Positions 13,233-19,447 of a stretch of DNA of 22,077 nt are shown here, piece after piece. The position numbers and the translations under genes are program-made. The notes beneath the pieces were generated by a model. That model saw only the letters and a program-made list of their open reading frames with translations, did no database searches and was not told where the DNA came from. Numbering within the stretch: the first letter of the stretch is position 1; every line of letters begins with the position of its first letter. Origin of the DNA: a virus; the IMG/VR virus record IMGVR_UViG_3300008267_000850, positions 1 to 22,077 of that record; one strand, 5' to 3'.

Positions 13233-13503
13233 TGTGCTTAATTAACTTATCAAGATACCATTGTGCTTTTTTTAAGTCTTCTAAACCATTTTTATTTTCG
13301 CACCTCCAAATATACTTAATAATATTTGCTGTACAAACAGCATCTAAGCCGATCTTATTGACTGTAGCCGATTCAATAGCGTCAATGCATTCTACTTTTC
13401 CCTGAGTATAGTGACTCGGGTTATTAACATTGTCTTTCACTTTCTTCTGATTAGCATCCCAATCATCAGGCCCACTGCCAAAATAATCCAAGTTATAGTC
13501 CAT
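13201..13503 (-). CDS. DUF3310 protein, 100 aa
   Basis: The DUF3310 signature is complete: NNPSHYTQGKVECIDAIES (about 27-45), then NIIKYIWRCENKNGLEDLKK and AQWYLDKLI in the C-terminal half. DUF3310 proteins are frequent in phages of many hosts, including nucleotide-metabolism and early regions. Their fold resembles small all-helical nucleotide-binding proteins, but no activity is established. The 5' end overlaps the spanin-like gene by 67 bases; no later methionine is available before the domain, so the start at 13503 is favoured. The first 25 residues (GSGPDDWDANQ) are probably a disordered leader. Confidence 0.85.
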   Translation of the reverse strand: MDYNLDYFGSGPDDWDANQKKVKDNVNNPSHYTQGKVECIDAIESATVNKIGLDAVCTANIIKYIWRCENKNGLEDLKKAQWYLDKLIKHNEQKRNRASI

Positions 13504-13862
13504 TGAGTTTCTTTTACTGTGACGATTCTACCGGGAACTTTTACCTCTCGGTGTATTGTATCTCTTACTGTTAGAGTATCTGGTTTTACAGTGACTCCAA
13601 AAAAGTCACCACGCCTTTCAATGATCAATCGTTCTGTTTCAATTATGGTATCATGGCTAATAATAAAAGAATCTTTGTGCTCTGGTACCGGCACTTTCAC
13701 TTCTCTTATAATAGTATCTTTTACTGTAACTGTATCAGTTTCAATGAGCTCTGGATGTTTCTTTAACAGCCTTTTATATCTCTGCTGTGCAGAACAACTC
13801 ATCAATCCCATTGTGCATACAATGGCTAGTGCAACCAAACTAGTCTTTAATGTCTTGGACAT
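13437..13862 (-). CDS. Unimolecular spanin (u-spanin)-like lipoprotein, 141 aa
   Basis: The N-terminus is a lipoprotein signal: basic MSKTLK, hydrophobic core and lipobox LMSC with Cys23 as the predicted lipidated residue. The C-terminus (about 121-141) is a membrane helix, WTITWIILAVGLMIGMLIRRK minus its ends, followed by a basic RRK. A lipid anchor in the outer membrane joined to an inner-membrane helix through a beta-rich periplasmic linker is the u-spanin layout known from phage T1 gp11. Such proteins fuse the two membranes in the last step of lysis of Gram-negative hosts. The linker contains an imperfect repeat (DTVTVKDTIIREVKVP and DTLTVRDTIHREVKVP). The call is by architecture; family identity is not checked. 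Confidence 0.65.
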   Translation of the reverse strand: MSKTLKTSLVALAIVCTMGLMSCSAQQRYKRLLKKHPELIETDTVTVKDTIIREVKVPVPEHKDSFIISHDTIIETERLIIERRGDFFGVTVKPDTLTVRDTIHREVKVPGRIVTVKETQWTITWIILAVGLMIGMLIRRK

Positions 13863-14091
13863 AAATATCTACTAAGTTGTTTTGTCTCAGGTAATCAAAT
13901 GTCGCCATAATGTACTCTCTCGTAACACATACATGACATCCACAAAAAATGTCATACGGTTCAAAAATTGTACCTTCTTCGGTTACAAAGTTTTCATCTC
14001 GGTCAATAGATTCCATGCAATTGTCCAAGTGAGTTTCTACAAAATGCTGTAATCCTACAGCTTGGTCCGGTGTTAATGATATTTCGTTCAT
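13840..14091 (-). CDS. Hypothetical protein with CGCHVC motif, 83 aa
   Basis: This is the first gene after the promoter at 14105-14134. The protein is acidic, with an N-terminal helix (LTPDQAVGLQHFVETHLDNC) and a compact CGCHVC (residues 50-55) followed by a helix, TREYIMATFDYLRQ. Four cysteines and nearby histidines could bind a metal ion, but the spacing does not match a standard zinc finger. No family is recognised. It overlaps the spanin-like gene by 23 bases. Confidence 0.65.
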   Translation of the reverse strand: MNEISLTPDQAVGLQHFVETHLDNCMESIDRDENFVTEEGTIFEPYDIFCGCHVCVTREYIMATFDYLRQNNLVDIYVQDIKD

Positions 14092-14104
14092 GTTTTTAAG
14101 TGAA

Positions 14105-14134
14105 CAAATATACTATTTTTTCTTATTTCGCAAA
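14105..14134 (-). promoter_or_regulatory. Bacteroidota-type promoter (TTTG-N18-TATATTTG), leftward
   Basis: On the minus strand TTTG (14134-14131) is followed by 18 bases and TATATTTG (14112-14105). The -7 box ends 13 bases before the ATG at 14091. It would drive the spanin, DUF3310 and terminase gene set. It overlaps the 3' end of the small membrane ORF at 14113-14208. Confidence 0.7.
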
Positions 14135-14208
14135 TGCCGATCAATAAAATACCAAAATGCAAATAAAAAACTAAAATAAATTATTAGAAATATCCCAACT
14201 TCTCGCAT
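14113..14208 (-). CDS. Small single-pass membrane peptide, 31 aa
   Basis: The start codon overlaps the stop of the DUF5872-like gene (TGATG). The product is MREVG, then a hydrophobic stretch IFLIIYFSFLFAFWYFI (about 6-22), then a basic tail DRHLRNKKK. This is a textbook tiny inner-membrane peptide with a cytoplasmic positive C-terminus. Phages use such peptides as holin modulators, antiholins or exclusion factors; no specific role can be assigned. It is too short for most gene callers. The coupled start and membrane logic support it. Confidence 0.5.
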   Translation of the reverse strand: MREVGIFLIIYFSFLFAFWYFIDRHLRNKKK

Positions 14209-14597
14209 CACTTCCGAAAAGAAACTACTTTTTTAGCAATGCTCTTAGGTTGAGCCACAAACTGTTTGCCTTTTGCGTTACCCTGTGCTTTTGCTTTATT
14301 AGTAGCTGCCTTCTCTCCTGAACTCAAAGACTTCCATGCTGCATCTGGAAGATATCTTTTCTTTCCTTTTGATGGTGACCCATCGGAAGTTCTCCACTTT
14401 TGATCTCCCCATTTCTTCAAAGAATTATCTGAACTCTTTGGGCCTACATACCCTCCTCCAGATTTTTTGTAGCGTTGTGTAGCAAGCTGGGCTTTGCGAG
14501 CAGACCATTCTCCCGGATCACCACCCTTACTACCAGCTTTTACACTAGCAACAATGGCTTTCCATTTACTCGGATTGGTCTTTTTCGCAGTAGCCAT
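14208..14597 (-). CDS. DUF5872-like basic protein, 129 aa
   Basis: This lysine-rich protein has a recognisable core: KWKAIVASVKAGSKGGDPG near the N-terminus, EWSARKAQLATQRYKKSGGG (30-49), a W-rich middle (KKWGDQKW) and RYLPDAAWKSLS followed by EKAATNKAKAQG and GKQFVAQP. This order matches the family labelled DUF5872, found in phages, bacteria and large eukaryotic viruses (name from memory). Function is unknown. The strong positive charge suggests contact with DNA or RNA, or a role as an internal capsid protein. Its start overlaps the stop of the preceding gene (TAATG). Confidence 0.75.
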   Translation of the reverse strand: MATAKKTNPSKWKAIVASVKAGSKGGDPGEWSARKAQLATQRYKKSGGGYVGPKSSDNSLKKWGDQKWRTSDGSPSKGKKRYLPDAAWKSLSSGEKAATNKAKAQGNAKGKQFVAQPKSIAKKVVSFRK

Positions 14598-14746
14598 TAC
14601 TTAGTAGATTTTCCCATTGGGGACTTTTTACTAACCACTTTTTTAGTAACCTTAGTTAGTTTGCTAACTGGTTTCATTGTAACCTTAGTTAGTTTACCAA
14701 CTGACTTCATAGTGGATTTCATTGGGGTTGGTTTTTTGTCGTACAT
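14597..14746 (-). CDS. Lysine-rich small protein with 11-residue repeats, 49 aa
   Basis: The product starts MYDKKPTPMKST and contains two tandem copies of an 11-residue unit (MKSVGKLTKVT, then MKPVSKLTKVT), followed by a lysine tail ending KSTK. It has no acidic residues beyond one Asp, so it is highly basic. The stop overlaps the next ATG (TAATG). A TATATTTG box lies 6 bases upstream. No family is recognised; repeated LTKVT units recall nucleic-acid-coating peptides. It is too short for standard callers but is supported by coupling and by in-frame repeats. Confidence 0.6.
   Translation of the reverse strand: MYDKKPTPMKSTMKSVGKLTKVTMKPVSKLTKVTKKVVSKKSPMGKSTK
14646..14711 (-). repeat. Tandem 33-base direct repeat (two units)
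   Basis: Units at 14646-14678 and 14679-14711 differ at only a few positions. Each encodes one 11-residue unit (MK[S/P]V[G/S]KLTKVT) of the basic protein at 14597-14746. The length is a multiple of three, so unit gain or loss keeps the frame. Confidence 0.75.
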
Positions 14747-14752
14747 AATATT

Positions 14753-14760
14753 CAAATATA
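14753..14760 (-). promoter_or_regulatory. TATATTTG -7 box close to an ATG (weak -33)
   Basis: The box ends 6 bases before the ATG at 14746. I find no TTG at the expected -33 distance. If active, transcription would start at or next to the ATG. Similar isolated boxes lie at 15605-15612 (TATTTTTG, 5 bases before the ATG at 15599) and 20692-20699 (TAACTTTG, 4 bases before the ATG at 20687). Confidence 0.35.
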
Positions 14761-14761
14761 A

Positions 14762-14911
14762 TTATTTACCTTGACCTCTGTAAGCTTTTCGATAATTTTT
14801 ACTAGTCTTCAGAGAAGAATTCTTCTTTTTAGAAACCACACCCGGGCGTTTAGATTTAGGCTTTGGTTTCCATTTGGCTAGTTCTTTGCTGCTTTTTACT
14901 TTTGTTGCCAT
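14762..14911 (-). CDS. Small basic phage protein ending YRxAYRGQGK, 49 aa
   Basis: The protein starts MATKVKSSKELAKWKPKP and ends NSSLKTSKNYRKAYRGQGK. The 'S.LK.SKNY.K.YRGQG' ending recurs in small proteins of many Bacteroidota phages, which supports a real gene although it is short. About a third of its residues are Lys or Arg. The start lies 16 bases inside the upstream gene's end. Function is unknown; it belongs to the set of basic proteins of this late region and may bind packaged DNA. Confidence 0.7.
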   Translation of the reverse strand: MATKVKSSKELAKWKPKPKSKRPGVVSKKKNSSLKTSKNYRKAYRGQGK

Positions 14912-15321
14912 ATGTACATTCTAAAATAGTCAAACTCTTCTTTACCGCCCTCTTCAACATAATTTAAATAAGCGTCATAAGCTGGCCCTTTCATTTTAAC
15001 TTCTTCTACAGCAGTATCAATACCTGCTCCAATCATTTTGACAGCATACACTTCCATTTTGGTTTCCATCACTTCGACTTTCTTCTCCGCTGCGATAACT
15101 GCTTCTTTCAATTCAGCTTTTTCTTCTACTTTCGCATCTACAAGTTTCTCACTAGTCTTTTGTGCAACTTGAGTGACTTCTGATGCCATGGCTAAATTCT
15201 TTTTAACTTTGGCTAACATTAAATCAATTTCATCAACTGGCGGTGTACTTACTGCTCCAACAGGAAATGAAATTTCGATTAGCCCAATGAAAAGTATAAA
15301 CGCTAGGATTAAAACTCTCAT
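14896..15321 (-). CDS. Exported coiled-coil protein, 141 aa
   Basis: The N-terminus MRVLILAFILFIGLIEISFP is a signal peptide or membrane anchor, with possible cleavage near VGA (residues 21-23). The rest is a long helical coiled coil (about 30-100), including LKEAVIAAEKKVEVMETKM, and a short aromatic C-terminus. The mature part would lie in the periplasm or be anchored to the inner membrane facing outwards. No family is recognised. It is coupled by ATGA to the upstream membrane/coiled-coil gene, and the two may form one complex. Confidence 0.65.
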   Translation of the reverse strand: MRVLILAFILFIGLIEISFPVGAVSTPPVDEIDLMLAKVKKNLAMASEVTQVAQKTSEKLVDAKVEEKAELKEAVIAAEKKVEVMETKMEVYAVKMIGAGIDTAVEEVKMKGPAYDAYLNYVEEGGKEEFDYFRMYIWQQK

Positions 15322-15599
15322 AGTTTTTTTACAGTGTTAATGATTCGTAGTTCAGTTATAGCTGCAGCCAGTGCACTATCACTCTTCTTTAAAGCAGCGT
15401 TCATGCGATCAACTTTAAGTTCTAATGCTTGAATCTTTTCATTAGAGACTTGGATCTGATCCGCATACCCTGTTTTAACGTCATAATACAGATAGCTAAC
15501 AGCCACCAGCATACAAAAAGCCACTGCAGCAACAGGATTCTTTTTGAATTGATCAAAAGAAACTGGCAGCGGATTCGTTTTAACTTTTGCAACAGCCAT
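15318..15599 (-). CDS. Membrane-anchored coiled-coil protein, 93 aa
   Basis: A cytoplasmic leader (MAVAKVKTNPLPVSFDQFKK) is followed by one membrane helix, AAVAFCMLVAVSYLYYDV (about 23-41), and a C-terminal helical segment (IQALELKVDRMNAALKKSDS) with heptad character. The layout resembles small i-spanins and phage membrane scaffolds, but there is no overlapping lipoprotein gene and a u-spanin-like protein exists elsewhere. The ATG lies 5 bases after a TATTTTTG box (15605-15612 on the minus strand). Its stop overlaps the next start (ATGA). No family is recognised. Confidence 0.65.
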   Translation of the reverse strand: MAVAKVKTNPLPVSFDQFKKNPVAAVAFCMLVAVSYLYYDVKTGYADQIQVSNEKIQALELKVDRMNAALKKSDSALAAAITELRIINTVKKL

Positions 15600-15617
15600 G
15601 ATAACAAAAATACAAAA

Positions 15618-15935
15618 TTAATTTTTATTTTTTTCATTTAAAAAATCAAGTAACCGCACTTTTTTTCTGTCGATTTTTGCTTTTTCTGAGTCAGTCAAAG
15701 TGATGATTCCAAATATTAAAAGCGATAAAATAATCACAAAAAATGCTGGAACGACATAGTTCTGTGCTTGAGAATACCAGTTGTATTCTGTGTCCAGTGG
15801 TTCAACAATACTTGAAGTGAATTCAATAGTATCTATTTTATCACGTCTGTTGCGAGAACTATTAAGCATTGCATCTGCCATGCTATCAGCAGCTCTATTC
15901 ATACTGTCAATCCATTCTAGACTACCTCTTTTCAC
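15618..15935 (-). CDS. Single-pass membrane protein, 105 aa (GTG start)
   Basis: The product has an N-terminal soluble part (about 1-58, including SMADAMLNSSRNRRDKIDTI), a strong membrane helix VVPAFFVIILSLLIFGIITL (about 61-80), and a basic cytoplasmic tail DSEKAKIDRKKVRLLDF. The start is a GTG at 15935 overlapping the upstream gene by 14 bases; an in-frame ATG at 15902 is an alternative. The gene is in the operon directly downstream of the two-component genes. No family is recognised. Confidence 0.6.
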   Translation of the reverse strand: MKRGSLEWIDSMNRAADSMADAMLNSSRNRRDKIDTIEFTSSIVEPLDTEYNWYSQAQNYVVPAFFVIILSLLIFGIITLTDSEKAKIDRKKVRLLDFLNEKNKN

Positions 15936-16470
15936 CTGATGCGTATTTAACTCCCATTATGGTTCCTATAATAGAAAATGAATTTGTCAATAATATACCA
16001 AAAAGATTAGACCAAGTGCTTTCTATGATCTTAGCATCCAATCCTTTAGATATAACGTAAAAATACAAGATAGATGTAAGAAATGCAACAGTTCCAATAA
16101 TCCCCAATGCAACTTTAACAATCAGTCCAACCAGTTCAAACTGAGTTCGCTTCTGTAATGTTTCTAAATCCTCAACCGCAGCATCTCGTAACTTTTCAGA
16201 CTCTAATAAAGCAGCCTGAAGTTCTGTCATTAGCTTCTCCCTTTCTGCTTGACTATCTATTAACTCTTTATTCTGTTGCTGAACTTGCTTCGTAATATCT
16301 AATCGCTTTCTTCGGGTTTCGTTATCCCTCTGTTTTGCTTCTTCTATGTATTTTGTAAATTCAGAATCCCCACCCTTAATTACCTTTAAGATGTTTCCCT
16401 CAAGCGATATCTTTTTTGTTTTGTATAACGCTATAAGGTCATTGCAGGTATCCTTACTAAATGAAATCAC
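15922..16470 (-). CDS. Coiled-coil protein with two membrane helices, possible two-component output, 182 aa
   Basis: Residues 1-110 are soluble: a helical head (CNDLIALYKTKKISLEG) and a long charged coiled coil (about 50-108). Two membrane helices follow, at about 113-137 (LIVKVALGIIGTVAFLTSILY) and 150-172 (WSNLFGILLTNSFSIIGTIM), with a basic end SGEKR. The cytoplasmic coil facing the response regulator and the gene coupling (GTG start within GTGA, sharing the regulator's stop) suggest it may be the effector or partner of the receiver-only regulator. No family is recognised and the link is inference from gene order. Confidence 0.65.
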   Translation of the reverse strand: MISFSKDTCNDLIALYKTKKISLEGNILKVIKGGDSEFTKYIEEAKQRDNETRRKRLDITKQVQQQNKELIDSQAEREKLMTELQAALLESEKLRDAAVEDLETLQKRTQFELVGLIVKVALGIIGTVAFLTSILYFYVISKGLDAKIIESTWSNLFGILLTNSFSIIGTIMGVKYASGEKR

Positions 16471-16904
16471 TTATACAGTTTAAACGCAGCTGTTTTATTC
16501 TTAAAGCCTTCATAGTCTTTACGAAAAGCTTCTAGGCGTGGTTCAATCTCATCACTCTTGATGATCCAGAACTGAGCACCCACTTTTTTAGCCTTTTCAA
16601 TCTCTTGCTTGTCATCGGAAGATGATATAATTCCAATCACTACGCCATTACCGTATTCTGTGTTGATCTTGCGTATTAGTTCAATTCCATCAAAAGACGA
16701 ACCGATAATATTTAAGTCAACAAAAACACACTCCGGCTTCTCTTCTTCAGGACCCTCATTAAACCATTTTTTAAACAAACGGTCTGCTTCGTCCGAAGAT
16801 GTTAAACTTTGTAAGCTTAGAGTAATATCTAAAAGACTACAAGAGTCTTCAAACACAAGATGAAACAAATCTTCATCATCAACCAATAGTATAGAATCAA
16901 TCAT
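16467..16904 (-). CDS. Receiver-only response regulator, 145 aa
   Basis: This is a complete CheY-like receiver domain. The acidic pocket is LLVDDED (Asp9, Asp10, Glu11). The phosphoacceptor is Asp63 in CVFVDLN, preceded by a strand. The switch Ser is in IISSSDD (about 94-95), and the conserved Lys116 is in FWIIKSD. It has no DNA-binding or enzymatic output domain, only a short helical tail (ending KTAAFKLYK), so it must signal by protein contact. It is coupled by ATGA to both the kinase before it and the membrane coiled-coil gene after it. All phosphorelay residues look intact, implying selection for function in the phage. Confidence 0.88.
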   Translation of the reverse strand: MIDSILLVDDEDLFHLVFEDSCSLLDITLSLQSLTSSDEADRLFKKWFNEGPEEEKPECVFVDLNIIGSSFDGIELIRKINTEYGNGVVIGIISSSDDKQEIEKAKKVGAQFWIIKSDEIEPRLEAFRKDYEGFKNKTAAFKLYK

Positions 16905-18127
16905 AATCTTATTTTTATTTTTGTACCCTTATCAAGTTTTTCTACTGTGATTTTGAATCCATGCTCCTCCATAATAGCCGTGCAAATGTTCAAACCTAAA
17001 CCCGAACCGGCTTCGGCTTGTCCCTCTTTCCGTACGTAAGGCTGAGACCACGTTTCAAAATCTTTTTGAGACATTCCTCTTCCGTTATCTTGGATAACAA
17101 AATCGTTATTTTCCACAAAGATATGAACTATCTTTGTTGCCGAATCGTTGTATTTCAAACCGTTTCGTATTAAATTATCCACTGCGGTACAGAACAAGCT
17201 TTCATTGACCAAAATACTGGGCATATCATCTATAAGCACCTGTTTTTCATATGATGTACTAGACAAATAAGACTGTAAAATTTCTTTTAAATTGAACTCA
17301 GCTTTTTCTAATTGAGCGTCATTCTTTACAAGATTGGTAAACTCTTTGACACCGCGATAGACTTTTTGAGTATGAACTAACCCCTCTTCTATCATTCTTA
17401 AAGGTGAATCTATCTTTAAATCTTTAATTTGTTCTGTTGTCAGTCTTCGTTTCAAAGAACTTAAACCTCTAGGAATGTATGTATTAATGCCAGAGTGCAT
17501 GTCGTGTCGCAATATTTTTGCCGCATGCTCCAGATAAGAGTTCTTCTTTGCTATTTCTGCCTCAATGTTCTTTTTAGCGGTGATGTCCATAGCTATTTTA
17601 AGGATTCGATATACTTCACCGTAGGGATCCATAATCGGGTTATAATTCCCATTAATCCATATCACTTCACCTTTTTTGTTTTTTCTTTTAAACTCTCCAG
17701 AAACAGACCGACCTGCTTTTAAGTTTCTCCAAAAGTCACTGTATTCTTGCTGTGAAAACTCATACATAAAATCACGATGATTCATTTTTTTCAACTCGTG
17801 ATTTGAGTAACCTGTAATATCGGAAAATATACTATTTGCATTTAAAATGCTGCCATCTAAGTCTAATTCTACTAATGCGTTGGATAAATTAATAGCCATT
17901 AGTGTATCGTCAACTGACTGTGCTTTATACTGTGCCTTTCGTACAAATTCAACAGTCCCTATAAAAAAGAAAGGTATGAATGCAATAATACATCCATACC
18001 CAAATTCTATAATCAAATAAGATGGTTGAAAATAACCAAATACTACTGCACTTTGAACCCCAAAGAAAGTCATCATGATTGCAATTGCAATCACTAGGGA
18101 ACATTTAGCCAGTAACGAAAGTTTCAA
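16901..18127 (-). CDS. Membrane PAS-domain sensor histidine kinase, 408 aa (TTG start)
   Basis: There are two membrane helices at about 8-30 and 38-60 with almost no periplasmic loop, so it probably senses within the membrane or through the cytoplasmic PAS domain (about 73-182; ITGYSNHELKKM, NGNYNPIMD, DITAKK). The dimerisation helix has LRHDMHSGINTY with phosphoacceptor His208. The HATPase domain has the N box NLIRNGLKYN (318-327), G1 DNGRGM (347-352) and G2 GSGLGL (374-379). The start is TTG at 18127, the only start that keeps the whole first membrane helix; an in-frame stop lies just upstream and the first ATG is at residue 18. It lies 17 bases after a lysine-rich gene and is coupled to the regulator. 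No key residue is missing. Confidence 0.9.
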   Translation of the reverse strand: MKLSLLAKCSLVIAIAIMMTFFGVQSAVVFGYFQPSYLIIEFGYGCIIAFIPFFFIGTVEFVRKAQYKAQSVDDTLMAINLSNALVELDLDGSILNANSIFSDITGYSNHELKKMNHRDFMYEFSQQEYSDFWRNLKAGRSVSGEFKRKNKKGEVIWINGNYNPIMDPYGEVYRILKIAMDITAKKNIEAEIAKKNSYLEHAAKILRHDMHSGINTYIPRGLSSLKRRLTTEQIKDLKIDSPLRMIEEGLVHTQKVYRGVKEFTNLVKNDAQLEKAEFNLKEILQSYLSSTSYEKQVLIDDMPSILVNESLFCTAVDNLIRNGLKYNDSATKIVHIFVENNDFVIQDNGRGMSQKDFETWSQPYVRKEGQAEAGSGLGLNICTAIMEEHGFKITVEKLDKGTKIKIRL

Positions 18128-18144
18128 AGATCAATTCAATTAGG

Positions 18145-18444
18145 TTAAACTTTAACCATTTTCCCCGGAGGCGTTTTTCTATTTTTACCTAAACCGTTTG
18201 GTCCTTTGGTTAACCCACCTTTACTACCCGGAAGGGCTGGGAGGTTTTTTTTCATACCGCCTTTGGCTTTTGGAGTGTCTTTTTTCAGTTTTGGTCCAAC
18301 GCCACCTGCCATGTTACTTTTGATGTTTGACTTGCTCTTGGCTGCCTGCATTGCAGAATCAATTTTCTTTCTTTCAGCCTCTCCTGAGGCTTTTTTTGGA
18401 TTAGCCTTCATTCCTGTAGGCTTAACCGGTTTGTTAGTATACAT
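18145..18444 (-). CDS. Lysine/glycine-rich basic protein, 99 aa
   Basis: This low-complexity basic protein starts MYTNKPVKPTGMKANPKKAS, has one helical patch with acidic residues (GEAERKKIDSAMQAAKSK), and then a Gly/Pro/Lys tail (PGSKGGLTKGPNGLGKNRK) ending KMVKV. It is probably disordered. No enzymatic motif is present. It is the gene just upstream of the kinase and belongs to the island of basic proteins. Such proteins may neutralise packaged DNA or be minor virion components; this is a guess. Confidence 0.7.
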   Translation of the reverse strand: MYTNKPVKPTGMKANPKKASGEAERKKIDSAMQAAKSKSNIKSNMAGGVGPKLKKDTPKAKGGMKKNLPALPGSKGGLTKGPNGLGKNRKTPPGKMVKV

Positions 18445-18458
18445 AATAGTTTTATTTA

Positions 18459-19079
18459 TTACTTTTTATAGCCACCAGTTCCCATCAGATCGCCTCTGCA
18501 AGCATTTGTTCCTGTACCATTAGGAATACATTTTGACGCTTGTTTAGATTTCTTTCTGTTCTGCTTACGCATTTCCTCCATGGTCTTAGGTTTAGATTTG
18601 ATTTCTTTCAAATCACTTTTGGCTTTTTGTCTGAGTTCTCTTGGAGTTGATTTTTCAGCACCTTTGTCAGTTCGCATACTAATCAGCTCATTAATTGCTG
18701 TTCTTCTATTGCGACTCAATTCATACTGTTGACCATCTTTATATACAGTTGGTCCTGACTTTTTTGCTCTTGCACTTTTTATTCGTGCACGACCAACAGA
18801 AGCATTAGGTCGACCACTATCGAAAACCTTAGATTTACCTGTTTGAAATGCTTCCCCTACATTGTAACTAGTGGTAAAATCTCTTTTACCTGCTTTCTTT
18901 GCTTCTACTTTTGCTTTTCGAGCATCGCTTATTTCTCTAGCCGCCTCTCTAACACCAGATACTTGTTTCTTAACTGCTGTAGCAGCACCGGCTGTTTTCG
19001 CTTTTGCTTCTGCTTTAGTCCGTGTTATACGAGAACGAACTTTCTGCATTATTGGTCCGGGAGTTTTCTTAACAGCCAT
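18459..19079 (-). CDS. Large basic helical protein with C-terminal cysteine pair, 206 aa
   Basis: This is the longest of the basic set. Residues 1-65 form an Ala/Lys/Arg-rich helix reminiscent of histone-H1-like tails (TRTKAEAKAKTAGAATAVKK). A middle section (70-130) carries GRPNASVGRARIKSARAKK and YELSRNRRTAINELIS. A charged tail leads to a distinctive end, SKCIPNGTGTNACRGDLMG, with two cysteines. No family is recognised. Its start overlaps the stop of the next upstream ORF (TAATG). A structural or DNA-condensing role is possible but untested. Confidence 0.7.
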   Translation of the reverse strand: MAVKKTPGPIMQKVRSRITRTKAEAKAKTAGAATAVKKQVSGVREAAREISDARKAKVEAKKAGKRDFTTSYNVGEAFQTGKSKVFDSGRPNASVGRARIKSARAKKSGPTVYKDGQQYELSRNRRTAINELISMRTDKGAEKSTPRELRQKAKSDLKEIKSKPKTMEEMRKQNRKKSKQASKCIPNGTGTNACRGDLMGTGGYKK

Positions 19080-19189
19080 TATGGTTTCTTTTTAGTTGGG
19101 ATGTAAGACTTACCAGTCAAACGTCTTTTAGTATTGATCATATCGGCAGCAGCACCGATCGCAGTAGCAGCCATACCACCAATTTTCAT
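19079..19189 (-). CDS. Short basic ORF, 36 aa; probably a frameshifted 51-aa gene starting at 19235
   Basis: The readable ORF starts at an internal ATG (MKIGGMAATAIGAAADM) and ends SYIPTKKKP, with the stop overlapping the next ATG (TAATG). The same frame continues upstream with basic codons (SAAGAAKKRKQTA) up to a TAATG at 19235, where the ATG is out of frame by one base. Deleting one A of the AAA after that ATG (T-run 19230-19232 on the + strand) would give a clean 51-residue gene with MNSAAGAAKKRKQTAM at the start. The coupled start and matching composition make a one-base insertion, biological or technical, the likeliest explanation. Confidence 0.5.
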   Translation of the reverse strand: MKIGGMAATAIGAAADMINTKRRLTGKSYIPTKKKP

Positions 19190-19234
19190 TGCGGTTTGCT
19201 TACGTTTTTTAGCAGCACCAGCAGCACTGTTTCA

Positions 19235-19447
19235 TTATTTTTTGGGTTTTGCTTTGAGGGTGCTTTTCGGTACATCTTTCACGTAAGTTTTACCGGGAGT
19301 AGATGGCTTCAGCTTCTCAATCTTGTATTTTTTGTAAGCAGCTGCACTGTCCATCTGACTTTTACTCATTGAATCACGCTTGTACACAGGAACACCTGTG
19401 CCGGGCTTAGTAGTCTTTGATGACTTGGGAACATTATTTTTTGCCAT
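19235..19447 (-). CDS. Lysine-rich small protein, 70 aa
   Basis: The product starts MAKNNVPKSSKTTKPGTG, has a short helical centre (MSKSQMDSAAAYKKYKIEKL) and ends in a Lys/Pro/Thr tail (STLKAKPKK). It is highly basic and probably disordered. The stop overlaps a downstream ATG (TAATG), and the start lies 14 bases inside the upstream micro-ORF. No family is recognised. It is a member of the basic protein island. Confidence 0.65.
   Translation of the reverse strand: MAKNNVPKSSKTTKPGTGVPVYKRDSMSKSQMDSAAAYKKYKIEKLKPSTPGKTYVKDVPKSTLKAKPKK

Noticed and set aside
13519-13875. Rightward ORF of 118 codons opposite the spanin-like gene
   Set aside because: It is an antisense reflection of the repeated DTVTVKDT coding sequence; it has no leader or neighbours on that strand and the minus-strand protein shows a lipobox and membrane helix.
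16901-18127. Kinase region as host chromosome contamination or assembly chimera
   Set aside because: Kinase and regulator are embedded by short overlaps and gaps in a continuous leftward phage operon, with phage-type basic genes on both sides and no composition jump.
18843-19106. Rightward Cys/Phe-rich ORFs opposite the 206-aa basic protein
   Set aside because: They are antisense readings of a Lys/Ala-rich gene, which gives artificial Phe, Ser and Cys runs; all functional genes here run leftward.
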